From the NCBI GenBank assembly GCA_003952965.2, contig RXIC02000091.1, positions 32,971-96,970 on the forward strand: DNA of 64,000 nt, read 5' to 3'. The notes beneath the pieces are model-generated. The model was not told the origin of the DNA. It ran no database searches and was given only the letters and a program-made list of their open reading frames with translations. This DNA comes from Morella rubra (lineage: Eukaryota; Streptophyta; Magnoliopsida; Fagales; Myricaceae). How positions within the stretch are numbered: position 1 is the stretch's first letter; each line of letters opens with the position of its first letter. Shown here piece by piece: positions 1 through 11,400 of the stretch. The translations under genes were made by a program, and so were the position numbers.

Positions 1-2
1 GG

Positions 3-239
3 CTACTCGCCTCTTGGGGTTGGGTTGTTGGTTCCTGCTGATCCTCTGCAAGTGGTCGAGATTATCCCTGTTCTCTCCTGCCATGGCCCTGATGCTTTTT
101 TGGGCTAGGCCTCCACTGCTGATTGGTTTGAAGAATTGGGGAAGTGTTGAACATAGCAGCTTCGGAGAATTACTGCGCCTTTCCCATGGCAGAGGCAGAG
201 GCAGAGACAGGCTCAAATTTGAGACAGCTTGAGACATTT
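3..239 (-). CDS. Small heat-shock protein, plastid type (N-terminal part, runs off the left edge)
   Basis: An open frame of 79 codons starts at the ATG at 239-237 and is still open at the window edge. The protein opens with a Ser/Leu/Pro-rich, acid-poor stretch (MSQAVSNLSLSLPLPLP) like an organelle transit peptide. It then has FFKPISSGG and SIRAMAGENRDNLDHLQR, and ends at the edge in basic PNPKRRVA. The AMAGENRDNLDHLQR-to-PKRR stretch resembles, from memory, the N-terminal region of plastid or mitochondrial HSP20 proteins. The alpha-crystallin domain itself would lie outside the window, so the family call rests on this region and on the promoter, which has a heat-shock element. Small HSPs are ATP-independent holdases that bind unfolding proteins. 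It could instead be another organelle-targeted protein with a similar leader. Confidence 0.5.
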
Positions 240-357
240 CTTTTCTTTTTCTTTGAGTTTCTCGGACGAGAAAAAGTTATGTGCCGGCGCAAGGTTTTTG
301 GTAGTACTTAGGGACGCAAGGATTTTTGGTGACAGCATAGAAATGGGGTTTCCTTCC

Positions 358-389
358 ATATTTAAGGGGAATTGTCGAGGTTTCTGGAA
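358..389 (-). promoter_or_regulatory. Core promoter with heat-shock element for the small HSP gene
   Basis: Read on the minus strand, a TATA-like TTAAATAT lies at 365-358, about 120 bp before the ATG. Just upstream of it, TTCTGGAA at 382-389 is a perfect TTCnnGAA heat-shock-factor dyad. Further GAA/TTC modules with imperfect spacing lie at 432-452. The TATA and HSE spacing fits a heat-inducible plant promoter. Confidence 0.45.
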
Positions 390-1586
390 AACAAAACATC
401 GAGGTACTAGAGGGGATTTGAGTCCTCTGGAGAAGTCCAGAAACCTTCCTTCGGATAAGGAAAGGTCCGCGAAAACATACGCAATTTTTTTGGTCTAAAG
501 AAAATAAACTTTTTAACTCCAGTCAACACCTCTAAATCGGCACTAAACGACGTACCGTTCCTGATATCGTATCCTAACCGTTTATCGTTCTTTAGACGAC
601 CGATTAACGACGATGTTCTTTTTTTTTTGGCTAGATGTGTTTTCTGCTGTTAGAGAGCGCGCGGTATATATATTTCCAAGAAACGGCGGTGTTCTATATA
701 ATGGAGACCAATACTCGCGCCCAGATAACTTCAGGATTTGTTTTAAAGCAAGTAATTAGATAAAATGATAAATCACGTGGATGAATTTCAGATTTATTCC
801 AAAAAATAATTGGCTCAATATTAATTAGGAAACATATTTTATTTCCTTTTCCTTTTTTGATTTAAGTTCAACCTCAATGTAGACGATGTCAATGTGATCG
901 CTCCAGAGATTCTGCCCTTTTTACAATAATCAACCATATAACCAATGTGTTAACAAAAAAAAATAAAAAAAAAAATTCAAGTTTATATTTGTCCTCCAAA
1001 TGCTCCGGAAGTTTATCCTGAGTTCCAGAAACTAGGCCAACGAGAAAGAGAACTGCAAACAAAAATCATGATTAGCTACTAAATAACAAAGTAAAATTTT
1101 TAGAACTTAAGTCCGTGCGGATTTTGGGTGTCCCAACTGTGCATTTGAAAGTGTGTGACTTTAGTTTCTTGATCATATAACGGTCAACTAATATATAATT
1201 AATTGAAATATTTAGACAATGTTGTAAAGATTGAAGATTGTAGTTTTACTGGGTTGAATGAAAAAATAATAATAATAAAGTTAAATTTTATAAAAATTTA
1301 TTAGAAAAAGTGAAGAGAGATTATTTTAATAAATTTTTAATATTTATTATAATAAAAAATAATTATTTAATAGAAATAAATTATTTTTATTTTATAAACG
1401 TTTGAACGAATAATATTTGCCAACTTAAAAGTTTGGTAAAAACTGATGATTTGCACGCGCCCTCAAAGAGTTATCAATGTACAGGAAAACAAAGAAAGGG
1501 TTACGGGGTACGCAACGAAATTGAAGAAAGGTACGTAGGTGGCAGGCACTGTGCAGCTTTATCCTTTTGACTTTTGTAATAAAACT
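390..1586. other. AT-rich intergenic region
   Basis: No credible gene. The stretch holds A/T homopolymers, a (TA)n run near 665 and a very AT-rich block at about 1255-1410 made of AATAAT and TTTATT words. A CACGTG core lies near 774. The six-frame reading frames here have no coding character. Confidence 0.6.
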
Positions 1587-1775
1587 GAGCACTGTTCAGC
1601 TGGTTGCTTACGGATCTTGGTATATATAGAGCACTGTTCAGCTGGTTGCTTTCAGCTGGTTGCTTACGGATCTAGGTATATATAGAGCACTGTTCAGCTG
1701 GTTGCTTTCAGCTGGTTGCTTACGGATCTAGGTATATATAGAGCACTGTTCAGCTGGTTGCTTACGGATCTTGGT
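1587..1775. repeat. Nested minisatellite, four units
   Basis: Four tandem units start with GAGCACTGTTCAGCTGG at 1587, 1629, 1685 and 1741, giving periods of 42, 56 and 56 bp. The two middle units are 14 bp longer because TTCAGCTGGTTGC is itself repeated inside them. Three units end in a TATA-like GGTATATATA; the fourth runs into a (TA)n microsatellite. It lies about 0.8-1.0 kb upstream of the P450 start codon. Confidence 0.9.
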
Positions 1776-1796
1776 GATATATATATATATATATAT

Positions 1797-2368
1797 GAAA
1801 AAAATACAATTTTTCACCCATAAATTTCTATATTTACATTTTAAACTACTAATTTTAGAGGGTTTGTTTGTCAAAATTTTGAAGAATATTCTTGAAATTT
1901 TAGAATCTTTACTTTATTGAGATTTATTGGGGTTTGTGAAAGGTGAAGTATGTATGTGTAAAAGTTAAAAATTTTAGAGTGTGTTTGTTTTGTTGAAAAT
2001 TTTCATGCCCCAAAATATTAGGGAAACAAACTGTACCTTTGATACATTACACTCTCTAACTACCAAATTTTGACACTTTGCACCCTTTTTCAAATTTTCA
2101 GATTAAAATAATAATAATATCCTTGACCCATTTTATATATATCGAAAATATTATTGTCAATTCATTAATTTAAGAGTATTATTATCAAATAGAGGGTACA
2201 AAGTGTTTACTATTAATAGTTAGAAGATGTAATATGTCAAAGTAAGTAATTTAGGATGCAAAGTATCTAATATTAGTAGTTTGAAGGTACAATATCTTAA
2301 AGATGATAGTTTGAGGTATAATGTATCACTAACTGGATAGTCTGTAGATGAAAAATTGTATTTTTCCC
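1797..2368. mobile_element. Foldback/MITE-like element, about 570 bp
   Basis: The ends are inverted copies: AAAAATACAATTTTTCA near 1800 and TGAAAAATTGTATTTTT near 2349-2365. The similarity extends inward in looser form (AAACTACTAAT against ATTAGTAGTTT). (TA)n runs flank both sides. There is no coding capacity, which fits a non-autonomous DNA element that preferred TA-rich targets. The superfamily cannot be assigned from the sequence. Confidence 0.6.
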
Positions 2369-2592
2369 GCGCGCACACACGCGCGTGTATATATATATAT
2401 ATGGCGACTCAAACAGTGTTTTTTTTTTTTTTTTTTTTCAGTCAGACTCAAACAGTGTTTCATATTGACCATTATCGTTGATGTTTGCTGTAAATGTCAT
2501 TTTGTCAGCCTTTCGTTGTTTTACACCCTTCCACCACCCCGCTGTATTTTTTTTCTAGGCACCCCGCTGTTACAACGACGGAGGAGAAAGAG
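2369..2592 (+). promoter_or_regulatory. Probable proximal promoter and leader of the P450 gene
   Basis: A CG/CA-rich run (CCCGCGCGCACACACGCGCG) is followed by (TA)n at about 2388-2402, which could serve as a TATA region. The word GACTCAAACAGTGTTT then occurs twice, near 2405 and 2445, on either side of a long T run. The transcription start is not determinable. Confidence 0.3.
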
Positions 2593-4295
2593 ATGGAATC
2601 CTTTTATCTACCAGTCCTCCTGTTTGCTACCTTCTTTTTCTTGATCCTTAGCCTACAAAAATGGCAAAGCAGACCGCAGTCACCCAGGCCACCGTCACCA
2701 CCGGGCCTCCCAATTATCGGTCATCTCCACCTGCTCACGGACATGCCTCACCACTCCCTGGCTCAACTCGCCAACAAGCTGGGCCCTATTGTCCACCTCC
2801 GACTCGGCCAGGTCCCCACGGTCGTCGTTTCCTCCGCCCACCTCGCCAAGCTCGTCCTCAAAACCCACGACCACATCTTCGCGAGCCGCCCGCAGCTTCT
2901 ATCCGCTCAGTACCTTTCCTTTGGCTGCTCCGACGTTACTTTCTCACCCTACGGCCCCTATTGGCGCCAAGCCAGAAAGATTTGCGTCACCGAGCTGCTA
3001 AGTTCGAAACGGGTCAGCTCTTTCCAGCTCATACGCGACGAGGAGGTGAATCGGCTGCTGGGTTCCGTGTCAGCTCAGTCAGGGTCGGAAATCGACCTGG
3101 GCAAGCTATTCTTCACTTTGGCAAACGACATCCTGTGTCGCGTGGCCTTCGGGAAGAGGTTCAAGGAGGAGTCAGGAGAGGGACAGAAGCGTCGTTTGGT
3201 TGAGGTCTTGACAGAAACACAGGCTTTGTTTGCAGGGTTCTGTCTGGGGGACTTTTTCCCTGATTGGGAATGGGTCAACTCGCTGAGTGGCTACAAAAGG
3301 AGGTTGACCAGCAACTTGGACGACCTGAGAGCAGTTTGTGATGAAATTATAAGAGAGCATGTGGAGGAGCAGAGCAGCAGAGCTGGTGTGAGGGAGAAGG
3401 AGGACTTCGTTGATGTGCTGCTTCGAGTGCAGCAACGAGCGGACCTGGAGGTTCCCATCACAGATGATAATCTCAAAGCTCTCGTACTGGTATCTCTCTG
3501 TCTCTTTGTGTGTGTGTGTGTGTGTCTCTCTCTCTCTGTCTTTAGCGAGCTGGTTTGGGTTGAGAGATATATTTGGAATACTTAACTTAAATCTTTTGAT
3601 TTTCTAACTTGCGTAGCTCTAAGGGTTTAGGAGGCTTGCCTAATACAACGATGTTTTTCTTTCTTAAGGATATGTTTGTTGCCGGAACTGATACATCATC
3701 AGCAACATTAGAATGGACAATGACGGAGCTTGCTAGAAACCCCATGGTGATGAAGAAAGCACAGGAAGAAGTTCGGAATATCGCATCCAGCACAGGGAAA
3801 GTTGAAGAGAGCCATCTTCAACACCTTCATTACCTGAAAGCCGTGATAAAAGAGACAATGCGGTTGCACCCTCCGGTCCCCCTCCTTGTGCCTCGAGAAT
3901 CCATGGAGAAATGCAATCTAGATGGCTACGAAATACCTGCAAAATCTAGGATTCTCATCAACGCCTATGCCATTGGGAGGGATCCACAGTCATGGGAAAA
4001 TCCTCTGGAATACAATCCTGAGAGGTTCATGGGTAATGACATCGATATTAAGGATCAAGACTTTAGGTTTCTACCATTTGGTGGAGGCAGGAGAGGCTGC
4101 CCTGGTTATTCCTTTGGATTAGCCACGGTAGAGATAGCATTGGCTCGCCTTTTGTATCACTTTGACTGGGCATTGCCAAAGGGGGTTGGTGCAGAGGAGA
4201 TGGACCTTAGTGAGATTTTCGGGCTTGCCACTAGAAAGAGAACTCCTATTGTTCTTGTCCCAACAGCTATTGAGTTCTATGAGTTCAAGGGCTGA
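2593..4295 (+). CDS. Cytochrome P450, CYP71-clan (two exons)
   Basis: Join 2593-3489 with 3669-4295: 507 aa, a normal length for an A-type plant P450. The start at 2593 gives the usual hydrophobic anchor (MESFYLPVLLFATFFFLIL) and Pro-rich hinge (PPSPPGLPIIG); the in-frame ATG 33 codons upstream would spoil the anchor. The intron is phase 0, GT at 3490 and AG at 3667-3668, at the place common in this clan. It opens with a (GT)n(CT)n microsatellite. Visible motifs are I-helix AGTDTS (residues 304-309), ExxR in KETMRLHP (E361, R364), PERF (416-419) and heme loop FGGGRRGCPG (436-445, Cys443). No broken motif is seen. It is an ER-bound monooxygenase using NADPH-P450 reductase. Substrate and subfamily cannot be read from the sequence. 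An AATAAA-like signal lies near 4443. It converges with the HHL1 gene. Confidence 0.93.
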
Positions 4296-4485
4296 TTATG
4301 CCCAATTGTGACTTCCTAGGCTTCCAAGAATGTACGTTTATGTGACATGGATACTACCATGAATGTTAGTGCTATCAAATCTGAGATTTTAGTTCAATTA
4401 AGTAGGGTTTCATTCACTGTAAGCAGCCGGAAGAAAAGATGAATAATAAAAGCGGTGGAAGCCTTGGATTAATATTGTCCAAATC

Positions 4486-4670
4486 CAACTAGTGGGGGTG
4501 GTGGCTTAATAGTGCTGAGCTTTGATTAGAATCCAAGAGTGATGTCCAATGAAGGTTCGAATCTTACTAAACCCATTATGTGTCACGTGGAATTCCGTGT
4601 TTAAATAGTAGGAATTTTGGCCTGGATAATGGTTCATCCTTGACAAATCTTTTTGCTTAGAAAAAAGAAC
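4486..4670 (+). mobile_element. tRNA-derived SINE with target-site duplication
   Basis: A pol III A-box-like TGGCTTAATAGTG (4502-4514) and a B-box GGTTCGAATC (4553-4562) sit about 40 bp apart. The 185-bp unit ends in an A-rich stretch. ATTGTCCAAATC occurs right before (4474-4485) and right after (4671-4682) it, an exact 12-bp target-site duplication typical of LINE-mobilised insertion. It lies downstream of the P450 gene. Confidence 0.8.
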
Positions 4671-4682
4671 ATTGTCCAAATC

Positions 4683-5288
4683 AAGATCATTCGTTACTAT
4701 GAATCTTGATGGTTTACTATTACTATTAAGTATGTTCTGTATGCCTCCCTAGACAATGAGAGTGAAGAGTTTAAATCCCTTTATTTAGATGTTAGATAAC
4801 CAGTAATTCTTACTTTTCCTAATACAGAAAGAAATGCAGAACAGTATCTCACCAAGCTGCCAAAAGGCTATCTAACTGAATCGCAATCAGCAGAAAACAT
4901 CATGAGATATCTCCTGTATATGCTATAACGCAAGCTAAATTTGCATGTGAACAATACCAGCAGCGAACAAAACTTTGGTTTGATGTTTAATATACAAAGA
5001 AAACAAAACTGTGCTTTAGATTTTTGTTACAGCATCTTGTAGTGCACTGGTATACGAGCACTTGAGGACTGTGGAACTCACAGGCACCAAGGATCACTGT
5101 GATATGCAATGCAAATGGTTTCTTCCCCTTCAGCCTTTAACCCTGGCAATCACAGGATCATTATTTTAATGGTTGAAAGGAATCGATATCTAGTAACAAA
5201 ACTAAAATAAGTGGACAGCTGATTCAACTTATCCCTGACCGTAATAGATTTTTGGAGGGAAAAAAATTATATTTTTCTTCCAGCAAAC
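4683..5288. other. Intergenic region between convergent genes
   Basis: No gene seen. The part nearest 5289 should include the 3' UTR of the minus-strand HHL1 gene. Confidence 0.6.
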
Positions 5289-8022
5289 TCACTTGGCCTT
5301 CTCTTTAGACTTTTCCTCCAACTCCTCTGTTGTGGTAGAACTCAGAGCTGTCAGTTTCCCAAAAGATTCCTTTGCATCCCCAAAGAAGTCTTTGACTTTA
5401 TCAAGAACTGTTTTGAGCTCATCTCGTGGTGGTAGCTGAATTTTAGATTCAGAAGCATGAGGATACTTAAAAACCACCAAAGTCAGGATCTCAGCTGAAT
5501 AAAGAACATACAGCACACGACATTGTAGACAATCAATAAATTCAGATTCTAGCTGGAGTGTTAAGTCACCTAGCTTAGGTCTTAGGTTGTTTAATAATCT
5601 ATAAAAGTATATGTAACCTAAATCCTAACATCTATTTACATACAGTAAAATAAAATGGAAAAGGAAAAAACCAATTGTCACCTCAATAACATCTGTCGTA
5701 GAAAGGGCTGCTCTCAAATTGCCATTTTCCTGCATTATTCAGCACTCCTACAACTTAGACAAGGATAAGAGAAATTTGCATCTGACCAACTTATATGTAT
5801 GAGTGTAGTTCACACAAAAAGGGGAGATACTAAAGAAAGTGGAGGTTAAAGCATATTTACCACTATCTTGTAACCATATCTGAACTCAGTTGCTGTTCGC
5901 AATACCCTATGCTGCTTGAATGCTGTCTTCTGTATTTCCTTCTCATCCTATTGCAATCATACACCAGCTGTCAGCAGTGCATGAAAATTAGACTGAGGAC
6001 AACTCAAAAGAGTCACTAAAGAAGAAATATGTCATGCACTCCATGATGTTGTTTACCAGCGGACCAATTACATTACACACAGTCTCAGATTCATACTGAC
6101 AAGGAGAAGGCAGAAGTTTTATGAGAGTCATGCTTAGGAGCAGTGGTAGGAAAGGTCTCAACACAGCATCGAAAAATAGCAAATTGAATCAATTATATGA
6201 AACACAATCTAGAACTCATACCTATAAATTAATGGAAGAATTTTTGTGAGAGTCATGCTTGGCAGCAGTGGTAGGAAAGGTCTCACACAGCATTGAAAAA
6301 TAGAGAACACAAAAAGCTTCCGAACATCTGTAACATTGGTGTGCACTAGTTGTTTGTGGGTGTATGACCGCAGACTCTTCCAGTTGACAACAAAATCAGG
6401 CATGACGAAATTTGGGCTAGTTCCCGATGAAGAGAGGCAGTGAAAGTATTTTATTGACTGAAACCTCTTCATATCATTTTGCATAAAAGATTAAGCAATG
6501 ATGAGAAAAGAATAAGGCAAGACCAAACCACACTCTCCCCTCCCCCACCCCACAAGAAACAAAAACTCCAAAAAAAAAGAAAAAGGACCCATCATGGTTT
6601 CCTGGAGCAGCTAACTTTCTAACCCAAGGGCCATGAGTAGAAGATAACAGTAAAACAGAACTTACACGGTAAATGACTGTCGCAAGATTTCTAGCAAGTG
6701 TATCTTTGTAGATGTATTTCCCCAGAAAGTTATCCTTGGCTGCAACCATGATTTTGGCAGTGGTGCCACCTGTTATTAGGCTAAGCGGATACCAAAGATA
6801 AACCTGCACAAATAGGACGAATTTGGAGATGTGCTTATTGACTATGCACTATAACTTGAATAAGAAAAAAAAATCCCATCATAGAGCTAGATGAGTATGC
6901 AAGAACCCATATATCAATCATTGCAAACAAATGACCGGGAAGCCATTGATCATTTCTCTGACTGGGTCAGGGGGGAAAATAACTGAATGAGGAAATCCCA
7001 CAAGCACATCAGCTTATGATTGCTCAGAGGCATTCTAAAGTCAAGAAATTACATATATGATGAACTCTCGTATTGGAAGGCGAAGTAAACCGAATTGTTT
7101 TTGGACACAGAATACTAACGATACAGAGGACTCCTGGCAACAGAACAGCCAATCGCTTTGTTCAAAAACACAGACACCATCACTGAGCATAATATCTAGT
7201 CGCGCTTAAAACTGATGAACTTCTTTTATGAAAGAAATTCAAACTAACAGCACCAAAAAAACTAACACTCGCATAACTGATTTTGAATATAAAGAACCAT
7301 AACGGGATCCATTTCTTAGATGAAGCATCTGATAATTCGGATTTTACTGGCCCCGAAAAAAGAAAGCATCCGGTAAACATACACAAGAACAAAACGGTCT
7401 AGCCCAACAGGTGAAACAAGTATGCCCCTTTTGGTTGCAAAAGGAGAATCGAAAAGAAGTCAATATTTGTGCATTGAAAGCTCATCAAATCGGGACCTCA
7501 AAAAAGAATAAATTCGACTCCGTTGAGCAAACCAGTGCGGAAAGAAAAGAAAATCTATAACCCTCAACTTTGTGCCACCAACCAATATAATCAGGCAAGA
7601 CCAAAATCAAAACTCTTATCTTCCCCACGGTATTCTAACAACCAAAGAGAAATTAAAAGATTCTACTTGGAAATTTTGTTTAGAACAAAAAAAAAAAGAG
7701 ACATAAAAGACATAGTAATCAAGAGCTCAAGGGAAGACAGATAACACACATTGGCCATACGGATGAAGATCACAAATTTGGGGTTGCCATCGTCTTCAAT
7801 CTTGGGCAAGGCAAGAGGTGGAGGCCTCTGAAACTGACGAGCTTGCATTCCTTTCTTTCCCTTCGCTCGAACCACAAATATGTTCTTCTGCTGCCTCTGA
7901 TGAGGCTTCTGAGTCGTTCTCGTAGAGGAAGAAAGTGAATGCTTGACTAACCCACCTTCGCTTGTTCTCGTATTCGATAAGGGAAGCCGAACCAAAGCGT
8001 TCAGAGACATACCGACCTCCAT
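5289..8022 (-). CDS. HHL1: HHL1 (HYPERSENSITIVE TO HIGH LIGHT 1), chloroplast photosystem II protection protein
   Basis: Five exons on the minus strand: 8022-7750, 6803-6666, 5947-5861, 5729-5682 and 5435-5289. They join in frame to 230 aa, and each intron shows GT-AG. Exon 1 holds the plastid transit peptide (MEVGMSLNALVRLPLSNTR) and GKKGMQARQFQRP, then FVIFIRMAN. Exon 2 reads VYLWYPLSLITGGTTAKIMV. Exon 3 has DEKEIQKTAFKQHRVLRTAT, exon 4 ENGNLRAALSTTDVIE, and exon 5 LPPRDELKTVLDKVKDFFGD with a Lys/Glu-rich tail. This layout matches what is known of Arabidopsis HHL1, a thylakoid-associated protein that works with LQY1 in protecting and repairing photosystem II under high light. All exons are open and no lesion is seen. 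If the palindrome continues past the window, a second copy might lie beyond 64000. Confidence 0.92.
6087..6304. repeat. Tandem duplication inside HHL1 intron 2
   Basis: About 90 bp occurs twice with a period of about 125 bp. Shared words are GAGAGTCATGCTT (6123 and 6248) and GCAGTGGTAGGAAAGGTCTC, and both copies end in GAAAAATAG. It lies within the intron between exons 2 and 3. Confidence 0.8.
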
Positions 8023-8177
8023 TTTACAGTTTCTCTGCAACTCTGTCTTCAACGGGGTTCTGCGTTTTATGGTGCGAGGTAGATAGCATCGCGGAAGTCC
8101 GAGGGGACTCTTATCCACACGCGCTCACTGCTCTCTCAGGGAATGGAGGGACAACACACGGTGAACTAAGCTTCGTA

Positions 8178-8183
8178 CACGTG
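8178..8183. promoter_or_regulatory. G-box (CACGTG) upstream of HHL1
   Basis: A CACGTG core in the context GTACACGTGCAC lies about 156 bp before the HHL1 start codon. G-boxes are common binding sites for bZIP and bHLH light-response factors. Its role here is inferred. Confidence 0.45.
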
Positions 8184-8209
8184 CACATGATAAGGCCTTT
8201 TTAATTATT

Positions 8210-8460
8210 TTTTTTAACTGGTCTCAGGCAATTTTTAAAAAAAATTTCACAATCATCCTTTTATCGATTCTATTATTTTTTTTACAAATTTCAATAACAT
8301 TTTTAAAATTTTAATAATTTTTAACAAATTTTTTTACAAATTCTATCAAATTTTTAACAAATTTTTTTTTAAATTTTAATAACTTTTAACAAATTTTCAC
8401 AAATTTCAAAAAAATTTAGACAATTTTAAAAAAAAATAAATACAAAAAATATTTTTTCAA
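8210..8460. repeat. AT-rich low-complexity block
   Basis: Irregular repeats of AAATTTTAATAATTTTTAAC-like words and A/T runs. No coding content. Confidence 0.7.
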
Positions 8461-11400
8461 AACTAAACATTTACTTCCCTTTGTCGGTCCAACGAGGTGT
8501 TCGACCAAGGGCTCAAGCTGCCCATTTTTCCCAGCAGAAGTCTCGAGGGAGTGTTCGTAGTTCCTCCGGGGGACCGCATTTTGGGACCTCTACCGACTTG
8601 CCTAGGCTTCTTTTGAAGGGTTTTTCTCCGGTAAGGATGCTCCAAAAGGAAGTCCTCTAAAAATAAAGAAAGGTCCATGGTTTCAGAATCTGACTGCATT
8701 AACAAAGTAAGCTTGCTAATATTTGGTCACCCAACTTACTTCTCGTTCTCGTTCTCGTGTTGGTGAGAGTGTCATGTTTGAGCCCCATTTCAAGTTTCAT
8801 AGCCAGTGTTTGGCCTGCGTTATCACTTATCAGCTTAACAGGCATCGCCTGGAAACCAGCCCGGCTCATCCTCCTGCGCCATAGCCCATAGGTAGCTTGG
8901 GTGATAGACTGATAGCTCATGTAATACCCTGTAACACGGAATACAAAGCTCCTCGCTGCTGTCTTTCACCATTCGATGCAATTGAAGGATGCTATTGATG
9001 ACTAGAATCTCTCCATCAAGAATTTAGGTTTTCCAAGTCGCTAATTCCCAGCACCGGAAATTCAAAAATCAATCCCCAGCTTTTGGCAACCGGTTCTAAC
9101 TCGTTCCCGATTGCTTGGGCGATCGAGGTCAACGCAGTTTTTTCAACGCCAGTACCCGATTGCTAAGTCCGCCACATGAACATAACTGTCTCCTCAAAGG
9201 CTTCCAATATCAATGCATTGGCTACATATTGACCGAAGCAAGAGCCTAATGAACAAAGACGAAAAGATAAGAAATGGCGGAAGAAATCAAGCGTAGAACC
9301 GTAAAGTTCAGCGTGTTTTATTATTATTTTTCTTCTTGGCAAGTTCATCGTTCACCGTGCTTTAACACGTCAACTGTTCCCATTCTCCTTGAGATCTGCA
9401 AGGAGTATTAAAAATGTTTTAAGGGATAATGTGATCAGGTCAAAATTGATTTTGTTCCTCTAAGTTTCAAATCTGGTATTTTAGTTAAAATTAAGTTTGT
9501 TCCCTGAATTTCAAAACCCTATTTAGATCTTTATTATATTTTGAATATAATCAATTCTTGATTTCCATTTGAAATAATAGTTAAATCATATAGAAAATGA
9601 CTGAAATTCTTCTCTAAGACAAAATTATTCTATCATTTTGCATTTTTTTCATTTGACTTAACACTTAAATCAAATGGCAGATGAGAATTGATAATATTTA
9701 AAATATAATTTATAACTTAGAAGTTAAAATTAATTTTGATCTATAATTAAGAGACTTACTATGAAATTACCCTATATTTTAATGTCATCAATATTAAGTT
9801 AACAACTTGGTTTTGTTCCCTTTTCTTTTTTATTCCTCGAAGAATTTCGCTGTATTTTATTTTGTTCTTAAGACGCTGTTCCGTAGCTTCCTCTTGGACC
9901 CGTAGGTTTGCCCCTTTAATAATGGGCTTGCTCAATCATCTTTTTTGGGCCTGTTTGATTTTGGTAAGCCATGTTTACGTAAACTGGGCCCATGTTTATC
10001 AGTTGTGAACATGGACAAACAACGTTTAAAGGTCCAAATCTGCTACAATGAACGAGAAGATTACAGGAAGTCTTGAAAATAAGAGAGTTTACCCAAAAAA
10101 CTTCATTCTCCATCCGCAGGCCTAGTTGTATTTCTTGAGGACTTCCAAGATATAACTACTAGAACTGTTTTTTCTGTAATAATAAAACTATTTGAAAAGA
10201 AAAAGACAGAAAAAGAAAACGTTAGAATTATTAGATCTATTAATTCAAATATAAATTTTTTAAAGCCGTGTTCTGATCAGATAAATTTTTTTTTTTCTGA
10301 ATTATCATTGAATATGCTAGAAATGCCTACTTATTATAAGCTGAGTTTTTTTTTATATATATATATATATAAAAGTTGAGCTTTGTGCCCATAAAACTAA
10401 TTGATAACTAAAATCAGCCCATTGAAATGAATTTTTAGAAACCCGTTAGAGTCAATGCCAAATTAGTCTTTAAAGAAGACTTTCAGCTGGACTCCATCCT
10501 TTTACATCCCAAAAATTTCATTATCTAAACATATCAAGCTATTTTGTTAATTGAAAATAATGAGTTTTAAATTTTTTATAATATATAATAATATTTTTTA
10601 TTTTTAATTTAATTTAAAGAAGCATTGTCTTGTATGTGAAAATGCTAAAACTTTGAAAAGTATTTTACATTTTAAAAAATAAGAAGAATAATAAATTTTA
10701 ACTAAATTTTATTAATATTTATTTTTATAATAGTTTATAATTTATTCAGAAGGCTTCTTTTTATGATTTTTCTTAAAGACCTTAATTTAGAGACGGGCCG
10801 ACCCATGGATGTATTTCTTGGTATTATATGGTTTATTTGGGATCTGTTTTTCTCTGTATCTGGGTAATGAATTTTGGCTGGACCAGGAAAAGAAAACGTA
10901 TTTTGACTCTAAATAGAGATATGAGTAGTTAATTGCCATTTCATTATTATTGGAATACGTACGAATAAGGTAACTTTCCTAATACTTAATTATTTTTTAA
11001 TTTTAAAAATCCACGTGATATATAAAATGCTAATTTTAGAAGTCTAGGAAATCTTCATATATCCTCTGGTCCTAACCTCCCTTAGACATGGATCCATGCC
11101 CCAAAAACAAAGAAAAAATCAAAAGAAAGTGTTACCCATGTCTGAATATATATATATATGCCACCTGCAAACATATGTACTTCTAGTAAACTACTGTCTG
11201 GTTTAAGCTCTAATTTGCATGCAAGTGTACAATATCTGCATCAAGAGAAAATAGGTCAACTTCTTAGGAAGAAATGCCATGCTAATTGCATCAGGAAGCG
11301 GGCAGAAGTCATACTTTGTATGCCCTTATTATTTGAGTTCACTTGCATTTTTTCATGTATACTAGAAAAACACGGTACCGTTCGTATTGTTAATAATTGT

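Noticed and set aside
1587..1775. Evenly spaced repeats that might suggest a CRISPR array
   Set aside because: Units are contiguous without unique spacers and the genome is a plant nuclear one.
2494..2592. Upstream in-frame start for the P450 (33 extra residues)
   Set aside because: It would put a polar leader before the membrane anchor; the ATG at 2593 gives a standard P450 N-terminus and length.
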